This document shows, piece after piece, positions 49,709 through 63,553 of a stretch of 64,000 bases of DNA. Made by a program: the position numbers and the translations under genes. The notes under the pieces are model-generated. The model saw nothing but the letters and a program-made list of their open reading frames with translations. It searched no databases and had not been told where the DNA came from. This stretch comes from CBDDIP01 sp965229005. GTDB taxonomy: Bacteria; Actinomycetota; Acidimicrobiia; Acidimicrobiales; Ilumatobacteraceae. The stretch is from contig CBDDIP010000002.1 of assembly GCA_965229005.1 (NCBI GenBank), forward strand, positions 434,001-498,000, given 5' to 3'. Position 1 is the stretch's first letter. Every line of letters starts with the position of its first letter.

Positions 49709-51361
49709 ATGTCGACGGGTGGAGGTGCAGCAGCAGGCGAACGCGCTCTCGGCGCGTCCGCACGCCGGCACGTGATGCCGGTGATGATCCTCGGGCTCGG
49801 GTTGGCGGTCTTCGCCGGGCTTTCGGTGGCGTGTCGTGTGATCCACGACGAAGCCGAGCAGCGGTTGCTCCAAGAGCACACCGACGAAGCGTCCGCGGTG
49901 CTCGCGGTCAGCGTCAGCCAGGTCCGCGCGCCGCTCGACGGTGCGGCGACGCTGGCTCGGGTGACGAACGGCGACGTCGCGTCGTTCGACGCAGCGATGA
50001 CCCCCTTCGTCGGCGACGGCAAGTCGTTCACATCGGCAGCGCTGTTCCGCGTCGGCGATGCCGACCCGGTCGCCGTCGTCGGGCTCCCGATCGGCCTCGA
50101 TCAGGAGCTGGGCGTGTCCGCCGAGCAGCCGTTCGTTGTCGTCGACCTGCTCGCCACACGGCGCCTCGGCTACGCCGTCGGCGATGCGGGCGCCGGTGCG
50201 AAGCCCGAGTTCATCGTCTACGGCGAACGCACGCTGAGCGCCGATCCGAACGTGCGCCGACGTACCGACGAGCCGTTCTCGCAGCTGGACTACGCGATCT
50301 ACCTCGGCAACGACGAGCAGGCCGATCATCTCCTCGGAGCCAGCGTGCGCGATCTCCCGATCGACGGCCGGCGCGCGTCGGCGGTGTCGAAGTTCGGCAA
50401 CTCCGAGCTGCTGCTGGTGATGACGCCGACCGAGCAGCTCTCCGGCGCGCTGTTCGCCAACCTGTGGTGGATCGTCGCTGCACTCGGTGCGGCGGTGTCC
50501 ATCGGGTTCGCCCTGCTCGCCCGCCGGTTGCTGGCCCGCCGCGACGAGGCGATCACGCTCGCCCTCGACAACGCCCGCCTGTTCGACGAGCAGCGGCACA
50601 TCGCCGAGACGCTCCAGCTCGGGCTGCTCCCCGCCGAGCTGCAGTCGCCACCGGGCGCGTCGCTCGCCGCTCGCTACTGGCCGGCCGGGACCGCGGCGCT
50701 GATCGGTGGCGACTTCTACGACGCGTTCCAGGTGGACGATCAGCGGTACGCGCTGTTGATCGGCGACGTGTGCGGCAAGGGCATCGAGTCTGCGGGCCTC
50801 ACCGGATTGGCACGCCACACCGCACGGGCAACCGCTCGCGACGCGACCACTGCGGCCGAAGTCCTGCGTTCCGTCCACGTGGCGATGATGGACCATCGCC
50901 CGAGCACGTACTGCACGATGTGCTTCCTGTTCCTCGGCGAACTCGACCACGGCGGCCTGCAGGTGACCATGTCGCTCGGCGGCCACCCGCAACCGTTGGT
51001 CCGCCGCGCCGACGGCACGGTGCACGAGATCGGCACGCCCGGTTCGCTGCTCGGCTTCTTCGAGCCGGAGCTGACCGACACGACGTTCGTCCTCGGCCCC
51101 GGGGACGTGTTGGTGCTCTACACCGACGGCCTCACCGATGCCCCCGGCGAGCAGGCCGTTCCTCTCGGCGAGGTCGTCGATCTCCTTGCGGGCTGCGAGA
51201 CGTCATCGGTCGACGAGATCGCCGACTCGGTGCGAACGCTCAAGCGGCGTCGACGCCCCAGAGGCAGCGCCGACGACACGGTGGTGCTGGTCATGCGCGT
51301 GAGTGCGGGTGCCACGCTCGTCGCCGTCGCCCAGCCGGCCGACGTCGTCATGGCCAACTGA
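49709..51361 (+). CDS. Membrane-bound SpoIIE/RsbU-type serine phosphatase
   Basis: 550 residues. An N-terminal helix (VMILGLGLAVFAGLSVACRV), an external CHASE-like sensor domain (~50-265), and a second helix (LWWIVAALGAAVSIGFALLA) precede a PP2C-type catalytic domain with IGGDFYDAF, GDVCGKG, LYTDGLTDA and DDTVVLVM metal-binding acids. Such phosphatases dephosphorylate anti-anti-sigma factors to activate sigma-B/F-type sigma factors. A matching promoter in front implies self-amplification. No anti-sigma or antagonist gene is adjacent. ATG 49709 fits the promoter. Confidence 0.9.
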   Translation: MSTGGGAAAGERALGASARRHVMPVMILGLGLAVFAGLSVACRVIHDEAEQRLLQEHTDEASAVLAVSVSQVRAPLDGAATLARVTNGDVASFDAAMTPFVGDGKSFTSAALFRVGDADPVAVVGLPIGLDQELGVSAEQPFVVVDLLATRRLGYAVGDAGAGAKPEFIVYGERTLSADPNVRRRTDEPFSQLDYAIYLGNDEQADHLLGASVRDLPIDGRRASAVSKFGNSELLLVMTPTEQLSGALFANLWWIVAALGAAVSIGFALLARRLLARRDEAITLALDNARLFDEQRHIAETLQLGLLPAELQSPPGASLAARYWPAGTAALIGGDFYDAFQVDDQRYALLIGDVCGKGIESAGLTGLARHTARATARDATTAAEVLRSVHVAMMDHRPSTYCTMCFLFLGELDHGGLQVTMSLGGHPQPLVRRADGTVHEIGTPGSLLGFFEPELTDTTFVLGPGDVLVLYTDGLTDAPGEQAVPLGEVVDLLAGCETSSVDEIADSVRTLKRRRRPRGSADDTVVLVMRVSAGATLVAVAQPADVVMAN

Positions 51362-51407
51362 CCGCGCCGGTGACCGTGTCGCAGCACTGACACGAACGGG
51401 GCACACC

Positions 51408-51433
51408 GTTTGGGTGTCCACTCGTGTCGGGTA
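51408..51433 (+). promoter_or_regulatory. Sigma-B/F-like promoter of glgE
   Basis: GTTT (51408-51411), 17 nt, GGGTA (51429-51433), ATG at 51445. This favours ATG 51445 over the upstream GTG 51424, which lies inside the promoter. Confidence 0.62.
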
Positions 51434-51444
51434 CGGACGGTCAC

Positions 51445-53420
51445 ATGATCACCACACCTCGCAGCCGACCCCCGTCGGTGGTGGTCGAGGTCGTTCGTCC
51501 GGTGGTCGACGGCGGCACCTTTCCGGCGAAGGTGACGACCGGCGAGGACGTGGTCGTCGCGGCTGACGTGTTCGCCGCAGGGCACGTCGTGGTCGATGCA
51601 GCGCTGCGCTGGCGCGCGGTGTCGCCTGCCGGCGGACGCGGTCCCTGGTCGGAAGTGCCGATGACGACCGAGGCCAACGATCGCTTCACCGCGTCGTTCC
51701 GCCCGGACCGGCTCGGACGGTGGGAGATCGACGTGCAGGGCTGGGTGGATCACGCAGAGACCTGGCGCCGGGGCACTGCCCTCAAGGTCGCCGCCGGCGT
51801 CGATGTCTCGCTCGAGCTGCGTGACGGGCGGCGGATCATCGCCGACCTGATCGAGACCGCGCTGCCCGCCGATGCTGCTGCGCTGCGCGAGCTGCTCGAC
51901 GCGTTGGAACGCGGCGACACGGAACTTCTCGACCACCCGTCGTGGACGGGCATCCTGTGGCGCGCAGGTCGCCGCGACCCGGTGGCGCGCAGCGGGCCGT
52001 TCAGGCTCGACGTGGACCCCCTGATCGGACGCTTCAGCTCGTGGTACGAGTTCTTCCCGCGCTCGGCCGTGCTGCCCAATGGCGGCCAGCAGACGCTGCT
52101 CGACGCAGTTGATCGCCTGGACCGCGTCGCGGCGATGGGCTTCGACGTCGTCTACATCCCACCGATCCACCCGATCGGGACGACGAAGCGCAAGGGTCGC
52201 AACAACTCGACCGTCGCCACAACGGACGACGTCGGCAGCCCGTGGGCGATCGGCGCCGCGGCCGGTGGGCACGACGCCGTCGACCCCGCGCTCGGCACCG
52301 TGGACGACGTGGTCGCGCTGGCCAAGGAGTGCCATCAGCGTGGGCTGCACCTCGCGCTCGACGTGGCGTTCCAGTGCTCGCCGGACCACCCCTGGGTGAC
52401 CGAGCACCCGACCTGGTTCGCCCACCGCGCCGACGGCTCGATCCAGTTCGCCGAGAACCCGCCGAAGCAGTACCAGGACATCTACCCGCTCGACTTCGAG
52501 TCCGACGACTGGGCGGAGCTGTGGTCGGCGCTCGTCGACGTGTTCCGCTTCTGGATCGATTGCGGCGTCACCGTGTTCCGCGTCGACAACCCGCACACCA
52601 AGGCCTTGCCGTTCTGGGAGTGGGCGCTGCGGGCGCTGCACACCGAGCACCCGGAGACGGTGTTCCTGGCAGAGGCGTTCACTCGCCCGCGGGTGATGGA
52701 GCGTCTGGCGAAGATCGGGTTCAACCAGTCGTACACGTACTTCGCGTGGCGACAGTCGTCGTGGGAGCTGCGTGAGTACTTCTCCGACCTTGCCACTCGC
52801 ACCGTCGACTACTTCCGCCCCAACGCCTGGCCGAACACCCCCGACATCCTCACCGAGCAGCTGCAGGAAGGCGGTCGTGCCGGCTTCGCCAGCCGCGCCG
52901 TGCTCGCCGCCACGCTGTCGCCGAGCTGGGGCGTCTACGGCCCAGCCTTCGAGCTCCAGGAAGCAGCCGCGGCGAAGCCAGGGTCAGAAGAGTATGGGGA
53001 CTCGGAGAAGTACCAGCTGCGCGAGTGGGACCTCGATCGTCCGGACAGCCTCGAGCCGCTGCTGACGCGACTCAACGAGATCCGCGCCGGGCAGCCGGCG
53101 TTGCAGCACCTGCGCACGACGTGGTTCCATCAGACCGACAACGACGCGCTGCTGTGCTTCTCCAAGACCGACCCGGCCGGCGATGGCAACCCGGTGGTCG
53201 TCGTCGCCAACCTCGACCACCACCAGCGTCAGACCGGCTTCGTCGATCTCGATCTCGCCCAGCTCGGCCTGCCCTACGGCGCCAGCTACGACGTGGTCGA
53301 CCTCCTCGGCGGGGCGACCTACCGCTGGCACGCCAACCGCAACTACGTCGACCTCGCCCCCTGGTCGGCCAACGCACACGTCTTCGAGGTCCGCTCGACA
53401 CACGCATCGGAGAGTGCAGC

Positions 53421-53424
<4 letters not shown>
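51445..53424 (+). CDS. glgE: Maltose-1-phosphate maltosyltransferase
   Basis: 659-residue GH13_3 enzyme adding maltose from maltose 1-phosphate to alpha-glucan. The N-terminal domain (PVVDGGTFPAKVTTGE) matches actinobacterial GlgE. The barrel shows YIPPIHPIGTTKRKG, nucleophile Asp381 in TVFRVDNPHTK and acid/base Glu410 in FLAEAFTRP. It overlaps treS-mak by 4 bp (ATGA), so maltose-1-phosphate synthesis and use are co-expressed. The promoter just upstream suggests stress induction. Confidence 0.96.
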
Positions 53425-56674
<3,250 letters not shown>

Positions 56675-56678
<4 letters not shown>

Positions 56679-58579
56679 CGGCGACCGACGCGCACGCCCA
56701 CCCGCACCCGCTTCCGGGCGAGCTCGACCTGCACCTGTTCAACGAGGGCACCCACCGGCGCCTCCACGAGGTGCTCGGCGTGCAGCCCGCGGCCGGCGGT
56801 GCGACGTTCTCGGCGTGGGCGCCGAACGCCCGCGGCGTCGGCATCGTCGGCTCGTTCGACGGCTGGTCGGTCGAGCACTCGATGCAGCCGTGCGGGTCGT
56901 CCGGCGTGTGGTCGTGCTGGGTCGACGGTGCGGCCACCGGCGACTCCTACCGGTTGCGCATCCACACCCACGACGGGCGTGTGCTGGACAAGTCCGACCC
57001 GTTCGCCGCGGCGTCGTGCCTGTCGCCGTCGATCGACTCGCGCATCGCCGACCTGTCGTACGAGTGGGGCGACGATGCGTGGATGGCGCGACGCGGCGCC
57101 ACGGTTGCGCTCGACGCGCCCATCTCGATCTACGAGGTCCATCTCGGCTCGTGGGGACGTTCCATCGGTGCCGACGGTCGCTTCCCGCGCTACGACGAGC
57201 TGGCCGATCCGCTGGCCGACCACGCGCTGGCCCACGGGTTCACGCACGTCGAACTGCTGCCGATCATGGAGCACCCGTTCTACGGATCGTGGGGCTACCA
57301 GACCACCGGCTACTTCGCCCCGACGGCGCGGCACGGCTCCCCGACCGATCTGATGCGGATGATCGACCGGCTGCACCAGCGCGGTGTCGGCGTGATCCTC
57401 GACTGGGTGCCGTCGCACTTCCCGATGGACGCTCACGGGCTGGCCGAGTTCGATGGCACCCATCTGTTCGAGCACGCCGACCCACGTCAGGGCTTCCACC
57501 CCGACTGGAGCTCGGCGATCTTCAACTACGGGCGCAACGAGGTCCGTTCGTTCCTGATCTCCAGCGCACTGTGCTGGCTCGGTCGCTACCACGCCGACGG
57601 CCTGCGCGTGGACGCCGTTGCCTCGATGCTCTACCTCGACTACTCGCGTCAGCCGGGGGAGTGGATCCCCAACCAGTTCGGTGGTCGTGAGAACCTCGAC
57701 GCGATCGTCTTCCTGCGCGAGCTCAACGAGGCCGTGTACGCCGAGCACCCGGACGTGGCCACCTTCGCCGAGGAGTCCACCGCGTGGCCGATGGTCAGCC
57801 GGCCGACCTACGTCGGCGGGCTCGGCTTCGGCTTCAAGTGGGACATGGGCTGGATGCACGACACGCTGCAGTACCTGGAGCGTGATTCGATCCATCGCCG
57901 GTGGCATCACGGCGAGATCACGTTCCGATCGGTGTACGCCGCGTCGGAGCACTTCGTGCTGCCGCTCAGCCACGACGAGGTCGTGCACGGCAAGGGCTCG
58001 CTGCTCGGCAAGATGCCCGGCGACGACTGGCAGCGCTTCGCCAACCTGCGCCTGCTCTACGCGATGCAGTGGGCGCAGCCGGGCAAGAAGCTGATCTTCA
58101 TGGGCGGCGAGCTGGCCGCGTGGCGGGAGTGGAACCACGAGTCGACGCTCGACTGGAGCCTGCACGACGCGCCGATGCACGAGGGCGTGCGCCGCTGCGT
58201 CGCCGCGCTCAACGCGCTGTACGCGAACGAGCCGGCGATGCACACCGGTGACAGCGACGCCTACGGGATGCAGTGGATCGACGGCGCCGACAGCGAGCAG
58301 AGCGTGTACTCGTTCCTGCGCCTCGATCCGAACGGGTCCGGGCGACCGGTGCTGGTGGTCATCAACGCCACCCCGGCGGTGCGGTACAACCACCGCCTCG
58401 GCGTGCCGGTGCGGGGCCGCTGGGAGGAGCTGATGAACACCGACGCCGAGCAGTTCGGCGGCAGCAACATCGGCAACGGCGGCCACGCCGACACGGTCCC
58501 CGTCGACTCCCACGGCCACCACCAGTCCCTCGTCCTCACCCTTCCGCCCCTCGGAGCGCTCTTCCTGTCGCCCACCTGA
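56675..58579 (+). CDS. glgB: 1,4-alpha-glucan branching enzyme
   Basis: 634 residues. Forms alpha-1,6 branches on the glucan made by GlgE. The carbohydrate-binding CBM48 region (TFSAWAPNARGVGIVGSFDGW) is followed by the GH13 barrel with nucleophile Asp in GLRVDAVASMLYLDYSR, Glu in FAEESTAWP and PLSHDEVVHGKGSL. It is shorter than E. coli GlgB by lacking the long N-terminal extension. The GTG start overlaps TreS-Mak by 4 bp. Its 3' end is overlapped antisense by the signal-peptidase-like frame. Confidence 0.96.
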
Positions 58580-59178
58580 CAACCAACGCGTCGAACTTCT
58601 GCTCGCATGGACGCGAAACCGACGACATCACGTCCATCGTGCGCCCTTGCGGACACTTCGATGACGGCGTTCTTGGTCGAGGTGTCGATGACGCCGATGA
58701 TGACGTCGAGGTCCATGTAGCCGAACATTCGCGAGTCTCGGGATCCGTCCGGGTTGTCGCCGGCGACGAACATGCTGCCGTCGGGAACGATGCAGTCGGC
58801 GGCGGCGCAGGCTTCGAAGTCAGGGTTGATGAAGTCCAACAGGAACACGCGAGCGAACCCGACCTCTGCGCCGTTGATGTAGACCTCATTGATGTCGGTC
58901 ACCCGCAGCCGGTCGCCGGGTAGGGCGACGATCCGCCCGATGTTGTTCGGGTACTTGTCGAGGTTCCGCTCTGTTGTTGGTCGCTGGTACAGCACCACGG
59001 TTCGGTGCTCGATGGTTCGGCCGGTGCAGGCCTGCACCTGATCGCCCTGAACGAAGGTTGGTCGCATCGACGACGATTGCACGGTGTACGTCTCGCACGC
59101 CCCCTGCGGGCCGTCCGACGAGCAGGCACCGGGGACGACGGACAGCAGCAACGCCACGAGTCCCGCGCGCTTCATCAT
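58261..59178 (-). CDS. Signal peptidase I-like lipoprotein, probably inactive
   Basis: The conserved part is ~175 residues: a signal peptide with lipobox VPGAC (Cys18-19 region), box B SSSMRPTF with the serine, box C GDQV, box D IGRIVALPGDRL then EVYING, and box E GDNPDGSRDSRMFGYMDLDVIIG. In active enzymes box D has Lys before R (KRAVGLPGD); here it is Gly (IGRIVALPGD), so the Ser/Lys dyad is incomplete. The frame has no stop until 58261, running ~106 codons antisense through the end of glgB with non-conserved composition; the original stop may have been lost. It interrupts the sugar cluster. Confidence 0.7.
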   Translation of the reverse strand: MMKRAGLVALLLSVVPGACSSDGPQGACETYTVQSSSMRPTFVQGDQVQACTGRTIEHRTVVLYQRPTTERNLDKYPNNIGRIVALPGDRLRVTDINEVYINGAEVGFARVFLLDFINPDFEACAAADCIVPDGSMFVAGDNPDGSRDSRMFGYMDLDVIIGVIDTSTKNAVIEVSARAHDGRDVVGFASMRAEVRRVGCQVGDRKSAPRGGRVRTRDWWWPWESTGTVSAWPPLPMLLPPNCSASVFISSSQRPRTGTPRRWLYRTAGVALMTTSTGRPDPFGSRRRNEYTLCSLSAPSIHCIP

Positions 59179-59276
59179 GGTGCGCGCAGCGTACGAGGTC
59201 GCCGGGTGGTGCAGGAAGCGTCCCTCGCGCACGGTTGGTGATTGAAGCCGCCTTGATCGGGGTACGTCCTCGCACC

Positions 59277-61781
59277 ATGGTTTCCGACGGCTCGTGGCCC
59301 GATCGACCGCACGAGCGCCAGCTCGTCGCCACCTATCGCTTGCAGCTGACCCCTGAATTCACCCTCGACGATGCTGCGGCGGTCGTGCCGTACCTCGCCC
59401 GTCTCGGCATCAGCCACGTGTACACGTCGTCGTACCTGCAGTCTCGACCTGGGTCGACGCACGGCTACGACATCGTCGATCACCACGAGGTCAACGCCGA
59501 ACTCGGGGGCGAGCCGGCGCTGCGCCGCTTCGTCGATGCACTGACCGCCCACGGCCTCGGACACGTGCTCGACGTCGTGCCCAACCACATGGCCATCGAC
59601 GACGCCCGCAACCGGCTGTGGTGGACGATGCTGCGCGACGGCGAGCACAGCGAAGCGGCCGCCTTCTTCGACATCGACTGGCACCGACCCGACCCGATCG
59701 GCCACGGCCGCGTCGTGCTGCCGGTGCTCGGCAACCCCTACGGCGACGAGCTGGCCGCCGGCACGCTGACCGTCGAGCCGTTGGGCGACGAGATCCAGGT
59801 CCGCTACCACGACCACCGCTTTCCCGTGACCGACGGTTCGGCGACGCCACCGGTGCTCGCCGCGGCGATCGCCGGCGACATCGACGCGATCCATGAGCTC
59901 CTCGAGGCGCAGCACTACCGCCTGGCGTCGTGGCGGATCGGACGCGACGAGCTCGACTACCGCCGCTTCTTCGACATCGACACGCTGGCCGCGCTGCGCG
60001 TCGAGCGGCCTGAGGTCTTCGCCCACGTGCACGAGCGGATCCTCGAGTGGGTGCGCGCCGGGTGGATCGGCGGGCTGCGCATCGACCACATCGACGGGCT
60101 CGCCGATCCGGCGGCGTACCTGGCACAGCTGGCCGCCGAAGCGCCCGACGCGTGGATCGTGGTCGAGAAGATCCTCGAAGGTGGCGAGGCGCTGCCGGCG
60201 TCGTGGCCGGTCGACGGCACGACGGGCTACGACGCGATGCGCCAGCTGAGCGCGCTCCACGTCGACCCGGCGGGGATGGCCGCGCTGCGAGCCCTGTACG
60301 CCGAGGTCACCGGCGACGTGTCGTCGTTCGAGGACACCGTGGCCGAGTGCAAGGCGCTGGTTGTGCGCGACGTGCTGGCGGCCGACGTCACTCGCCTGTG
60401 CGAAGCGTTCGCCGTCGTGTTCGAGGCCGATCTGTCGATGCGCGACATCAGCCGTCGCGATCAACGCACGGCGATCGAAGCCGTGCTCGTGGCGATGCCC
60501 GTGTACCGCACGTACGCGGTGCCGGGCGGCGAGCTGTCCGACGCGGATCGTGCCGTGCTCGACCATGCGGTCGAGCTGGCGCAGCACGACATCTCGGTCG
60601 CCCAGCTCGACGAGCGCGTCGTGCCGTTCGTGGTCGACGTGCTGCGCGGCGCGGTGGCCTCCGATGACGGCGCCGTGGCGGACGTGATCCGTCGCTTCCA
60701 ACAGGTCAGCGGCCCGGCGATGGCCAAGGGCGTCGAGGACACGGCGATGTACCGCTGGCACCCGCTGGTCGCGTTGAACGAGGTCGGCGGCCAGCCGCAG
60801 CAGCCGAGCACGACGGCGGTCGAGCACGTTGCCTGGTTGGCCGACGCCGCAGCGCACCGTCCGCGGTCGATGGTGGCCACGTCGACGCACGACACCAAGC
60901 GCTCCGAGGACGTGCGCATCCGCCAGGCGCTGCTGTCGCAGGACGCTGCGCGCTGGGCGGCGACCGTGCGCGAGTGGCACGACCGGCACGTGCCGCACTG
61001 GAACGGATCGACGGATCCGGCCATCGCCCACCTCGTCTTCCAGACGATGGTCGGCGCCCACCCGATCACCCGCAAGCGCCTGGAGGCCTTCGTCGTCAAG
61101 GCCATGCGCGAGGCCAAGGTGCACACGTCGTGGGTGGCCCAGGACGAGGAGTACGAGTCGGCCGTGCTGCGCTTCGTGCGCGACCTCTACGACGACGAGC
61201 GGTTCATCGAGCAGCTCGACAGCTACGCCGCCGGGCTGGACCAGGCGGGCAGAGCTGCCTCGCTCGTGCAGCTCGTCCTGAAGGTGCTGCACCCCGGTGT
61301 GCCCGACTTCTACCAGGGCACGGAGCTGTGGACCGACGACCTCGTCGACCCGGACAACCGCCGGCCGGTGGACTTCGCCGCGCGCGACTCGATGCTCCCC
61401 GAGGACCGGGACGCCTCCGCCGACTGGCTCGGCGACGTCGACGGCCGATCGAAGCTGTGGCTCACCTGTCGCCTGCTCACGCTGCGGCGCTCGTTGGGTT
61501 CGCTGTTGACCGAACCTGCCACCGTCTCGGCCCTGCCGACGTCGGGCGCCGACGACGTGCTGGCGTACGCAATCGGCGACCGTCTCGTCGTCGTGGCCGC
61601 GCTGCGTGCGATGGCGTGGTGCCGTGACGGTTGGGGTGACGCGGTCCTCACCATCCCGGCGGGAACGTTCGTCGACGCCATCGGCGATCCCGTTGCAGTC
61701 ACTGGTCGGGTGCGGTTGGCCGAGCACGCCGCCGACCGGCCGTTCGTGGTGCTCGTTCGCGACGACGGAGCCGGGCGATGA
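59277..61781 (+). CDS. treY: Malto-oligosyltrehalose synthase
   Basis: 834 residues, GH13 enzyme converting the reducing end of a maltodextrin to a trehalose unit. Characteristic blocks are TYRLQLTPEFTLDDAAAVVPYL, SRPGSTHGYDIVDHHEVN, GLRIDHIDGLADP with the nucleophile Asp, VVEKILEGGE with the acid/base Glu, and TSTHDTKRSEDVR. ATG 59277 fits the first strand. It overlaps treZ by 4 bp. Confidence 0.96.
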   Translation: MVSDGSWPDRPHERQLVATYRLQLTPEFTLDDAAAVVPYLARLGISHVYTSSYLQSRPGSTHGYDIVDHHEVNAELGGEPALRRFVDALTAHGLGHVLDVVPNHMAIDDARNRLWWTMLRDGEHSEAAAFFDIDWHRPDPIGHGRVVLPVLGNPYGDELAAGTLTVEPLGDEIQVRYHDHRFPVTDGSATPPVLAAAIAGDIDAIHELLEAQHYRLASWRIGRDELDYRRFFDIDTLAALRVERPEVFAHVHERILEWVRAGWIGGLRIDHIDGLADPAAYLAQLAAEAPDAWIVVEKILEGGEALPASWPVDGTTGYDAMRQLSALHVDPAGMAALRALYAEVTGDVSSFEDTVAECKALVVRDVLAADVTRLCEAFAVVFEADLSMRDISRRDQRTAIEAVLVAMPVYRTYAVPGGELSDADRAVLDHAVELAQHDISVAQLDERVVPFVVDVLRGAVASDDGAVADVIRRFQQVSGPAMAKGVEDTAMYRWHPLVALNEVGGQPQQPSTTAVEHVAWLADAAAHRPRSMVATSTHDTKRSEDVRIRQALLSQDAARWAATVREWHDRHVPHWNGSTDPAIAHLVFQTMVGAHPITRKRLEAFVVKAMREAKVHTSWVAQDEEYESAVLRFVRDLYDDERFIEQLDSYAAGLDQAGRAASLVQLVLKVLHPGVPDFYQGTELWTDDLVDPDNRRPVDFAARDSMLPEDRDASADWLGDVDGRSKLWLTCRLLTLRRSLGSLLTEPATVSALPTSGADDVLAYAIGDRLVVVAALRAMAWCRDGWGDAVLTIPAGTFVDAIGDPVAVTGRVRLAEHAADRPFVVLVRDDGAGR

Positions 61782-63553
61782 CCCGAGCCACCACCCGCGT
61801 GTGGGCACCTCGCGCACAACGTGTCGACCTGCAGATCGAGCTGGCCGACGACGATGCGTTGATCGGCTTGCGTCGCGACGAGACCGGGTGGTGGCACGGC
61901 CCGACCTTGGACCTCGACGCGCGCTACCGCTTCGTCGTCGACGGCACTGCCGTGCCCGACCCCCGCGCCGCTCGTCTGCCCGATGGCGTGCACGGCTGGT
62001 CGCAGATGATCGACCTGGCCGACTTCTCGTGGACCGACGCGGGGTGGCACGGCTTCGACCTCGGCGAGGCCGTGATCATGGAGATCCACGTCGGGACGTT
62101 CACCGACGACGGCACCTATGACGCCGCGATCGGGCGGCTCGCCCACCTCGTCGGGCTCGGCGTCAACACGGTCGAGCTGATGCCCGTGGCGTCGTTCCCC
62201 GGCGCGCACGGCTGGGGCTACGACGGCGTCGGGTTGTTCGCCGTGCACGAGCCGTCGGGGGGCCCGCGCGCCCTGCAGCGCTTCGTCGATGCCTGCCACG
62301 GGCGAGGGCTGGCCGTGGTGATCGACGTCGTGTACAACCACCTCGGCCCGTCCGGCAACCACCTCCCGAAGCTCGGCCCGTACTTCACCGATCACCACGT
62401 CACGCCGTGGGGTCAGGCCGTGAACTACGACACCGAGGGATCGGACGAGGTGCGCCGCTTCGTCGTCGACAACGCGGTCCAGTGGGTTCGCGACTTCCAC
62501 GCCGACGGCCTGCGGCTCGACGCCGTCCACGAGGTGCACGACGAGACCACGCCGCACATCCTTCGCGAGATCGCCGAGGCGGTCCACGCGGTCGGCGTGG
62601 CGGAGAACCGAACCACGTGGGTGATCGCCGAGACCATGTCCACCGACTCGACGATCGTGCGGCCAGTCGCCGACGGCGGCTTCGGTCTCGACGCGGTGTG
62701 GAACGACGACTTCCACCACGCCCTGCACGTTGCCCTGACCGACGAGCGTCAGGGCTACTACGAGCCGTACGAGGGACTGGCCGACCTGGCCAGGTGCCTC
62801 AACGAGGTGGTGTGCACCGAACTGCGTCCGCTGCCGGAGGGCACCCCACCGCGCCCGATCGGCGACCTCGATCGTGGCCATTTCGTCGTCTGCGCGCAGA
62901 ACCACGATCAGATCGGCAACCGTGCCGTCGGCGATCGCCTCGTCCACCTCGTCGGGGTGCGCCGAGCGCAGATCGCGGCCGCGCTCGTGCTGACCTCGCC
63001 GTTCGTGCCGCTGCTGTTCCAGGGCGAGGACTGGGGTGCCAGCACGCCGTTCCAGTACTTCACCGACCACGACGATCCGGAACTGGCCGCCGCCGTGCGC
63101 GACGGCCGACGCAACGAGTTCGGTGCCTTCGGATGGGATCCCGACGCCGTGCCCGACCCGCAAGACGTCGCCACGCGCGGTCGTTCGGTGCTGCGCTGGG
63201 ACGAGCGCGACGACGAGCCCCACGACGGCCTCGAGCGCTGGCACCGTGCGCTGCTCGGTCTGCGCGCCGCCCACGTGGCCTTGCGCGACCACGCCACCAC
63301 CGCCACCTCGGCGCGCGCCGATGCGGCGCGCGGATGGTTGCGCGTGCAGCGCGGCGACGTGATCGTCGTCGTCAACCTCGGCGGCCGTCAGCGCATCGAC
63401 CTCGAGCTGGACGACGAGGGGCCGGGCACGACGTCCGTGCTGCTGAGCAACGACCCGACCGCAGTGCTCGACCACGGCGATCACACCACGACGATCGAGC
63501 TCGACGACGACAGCGTCGTCCTGCTGACGACATCACCGAAGAGGAGCAATTGA
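61778..63553 (+). CDS. treZ: Malto-oligosyltrehalose trehalohydrolase
   Basis: 591 residues. Releases trehalose from the TreY product. An N-terminal CBM48-like domain (TRVWAPRAQRVDLQIEL) is followed by a GH13 barrel with EIHVGTFTDDGTYDAAI, nucleophile Asp in GLRLDAVHEVHDET, Glu in WVIAETMSTD, and NHDQIGNR. It overlaps treY (ATGA) and glgX (TGATG), so these three are co-translated. Confidence 0.96.
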   Translation: MTRATTRVWAPRAQRVDLQIELADDDALIGLRRDETGWWHGPTLDLDARYRFVVDGTAVPDPRAARLPDGVHGWSQMIDLADFSWTDAGWHGFDLGEAVIMEIHVGTFTDDGTYDAAIGRLAHLVGLGVNTVELMPVASFPGAHGWGYDGVGLFAVHEPSGGPRALQRFVDACHGRGLAVVIDVVYNHLGPSGNHLPKLGPYFTDHHVTPWGQAVNYDTEGSDEVRRFVVDNAVQWVRDFHADGLRLDAVHEVHDETTPHILREIAEAVHAVGVAENRTTWVIAETMSTDSTIVRPVADGGFGLDAVWNDDFHHALHVALTDERQGYYEPYEGLADLARCLNEVVCTELRPLPEGTPPRPIGDLDRGHFVVCAQNHDQIGNRAVGDRLVHLVGVRRAQIAAALVLTSPFVPLLFQGEDWGASTPFQYFTDHDDPELAAAVRDGRRNEFGAFGWDPDAVPDPQDVATRGRSVLRWDERDDEPHDGLERWHRALLGLRAAHVALRDHATTATSARADAARGWLRVQRGDVIVVVNLGGRQRIDLELDDEGPGTTSVLLSNDPTAVLDHGDHTTTIELDDDSVVLLTTSPKRSN

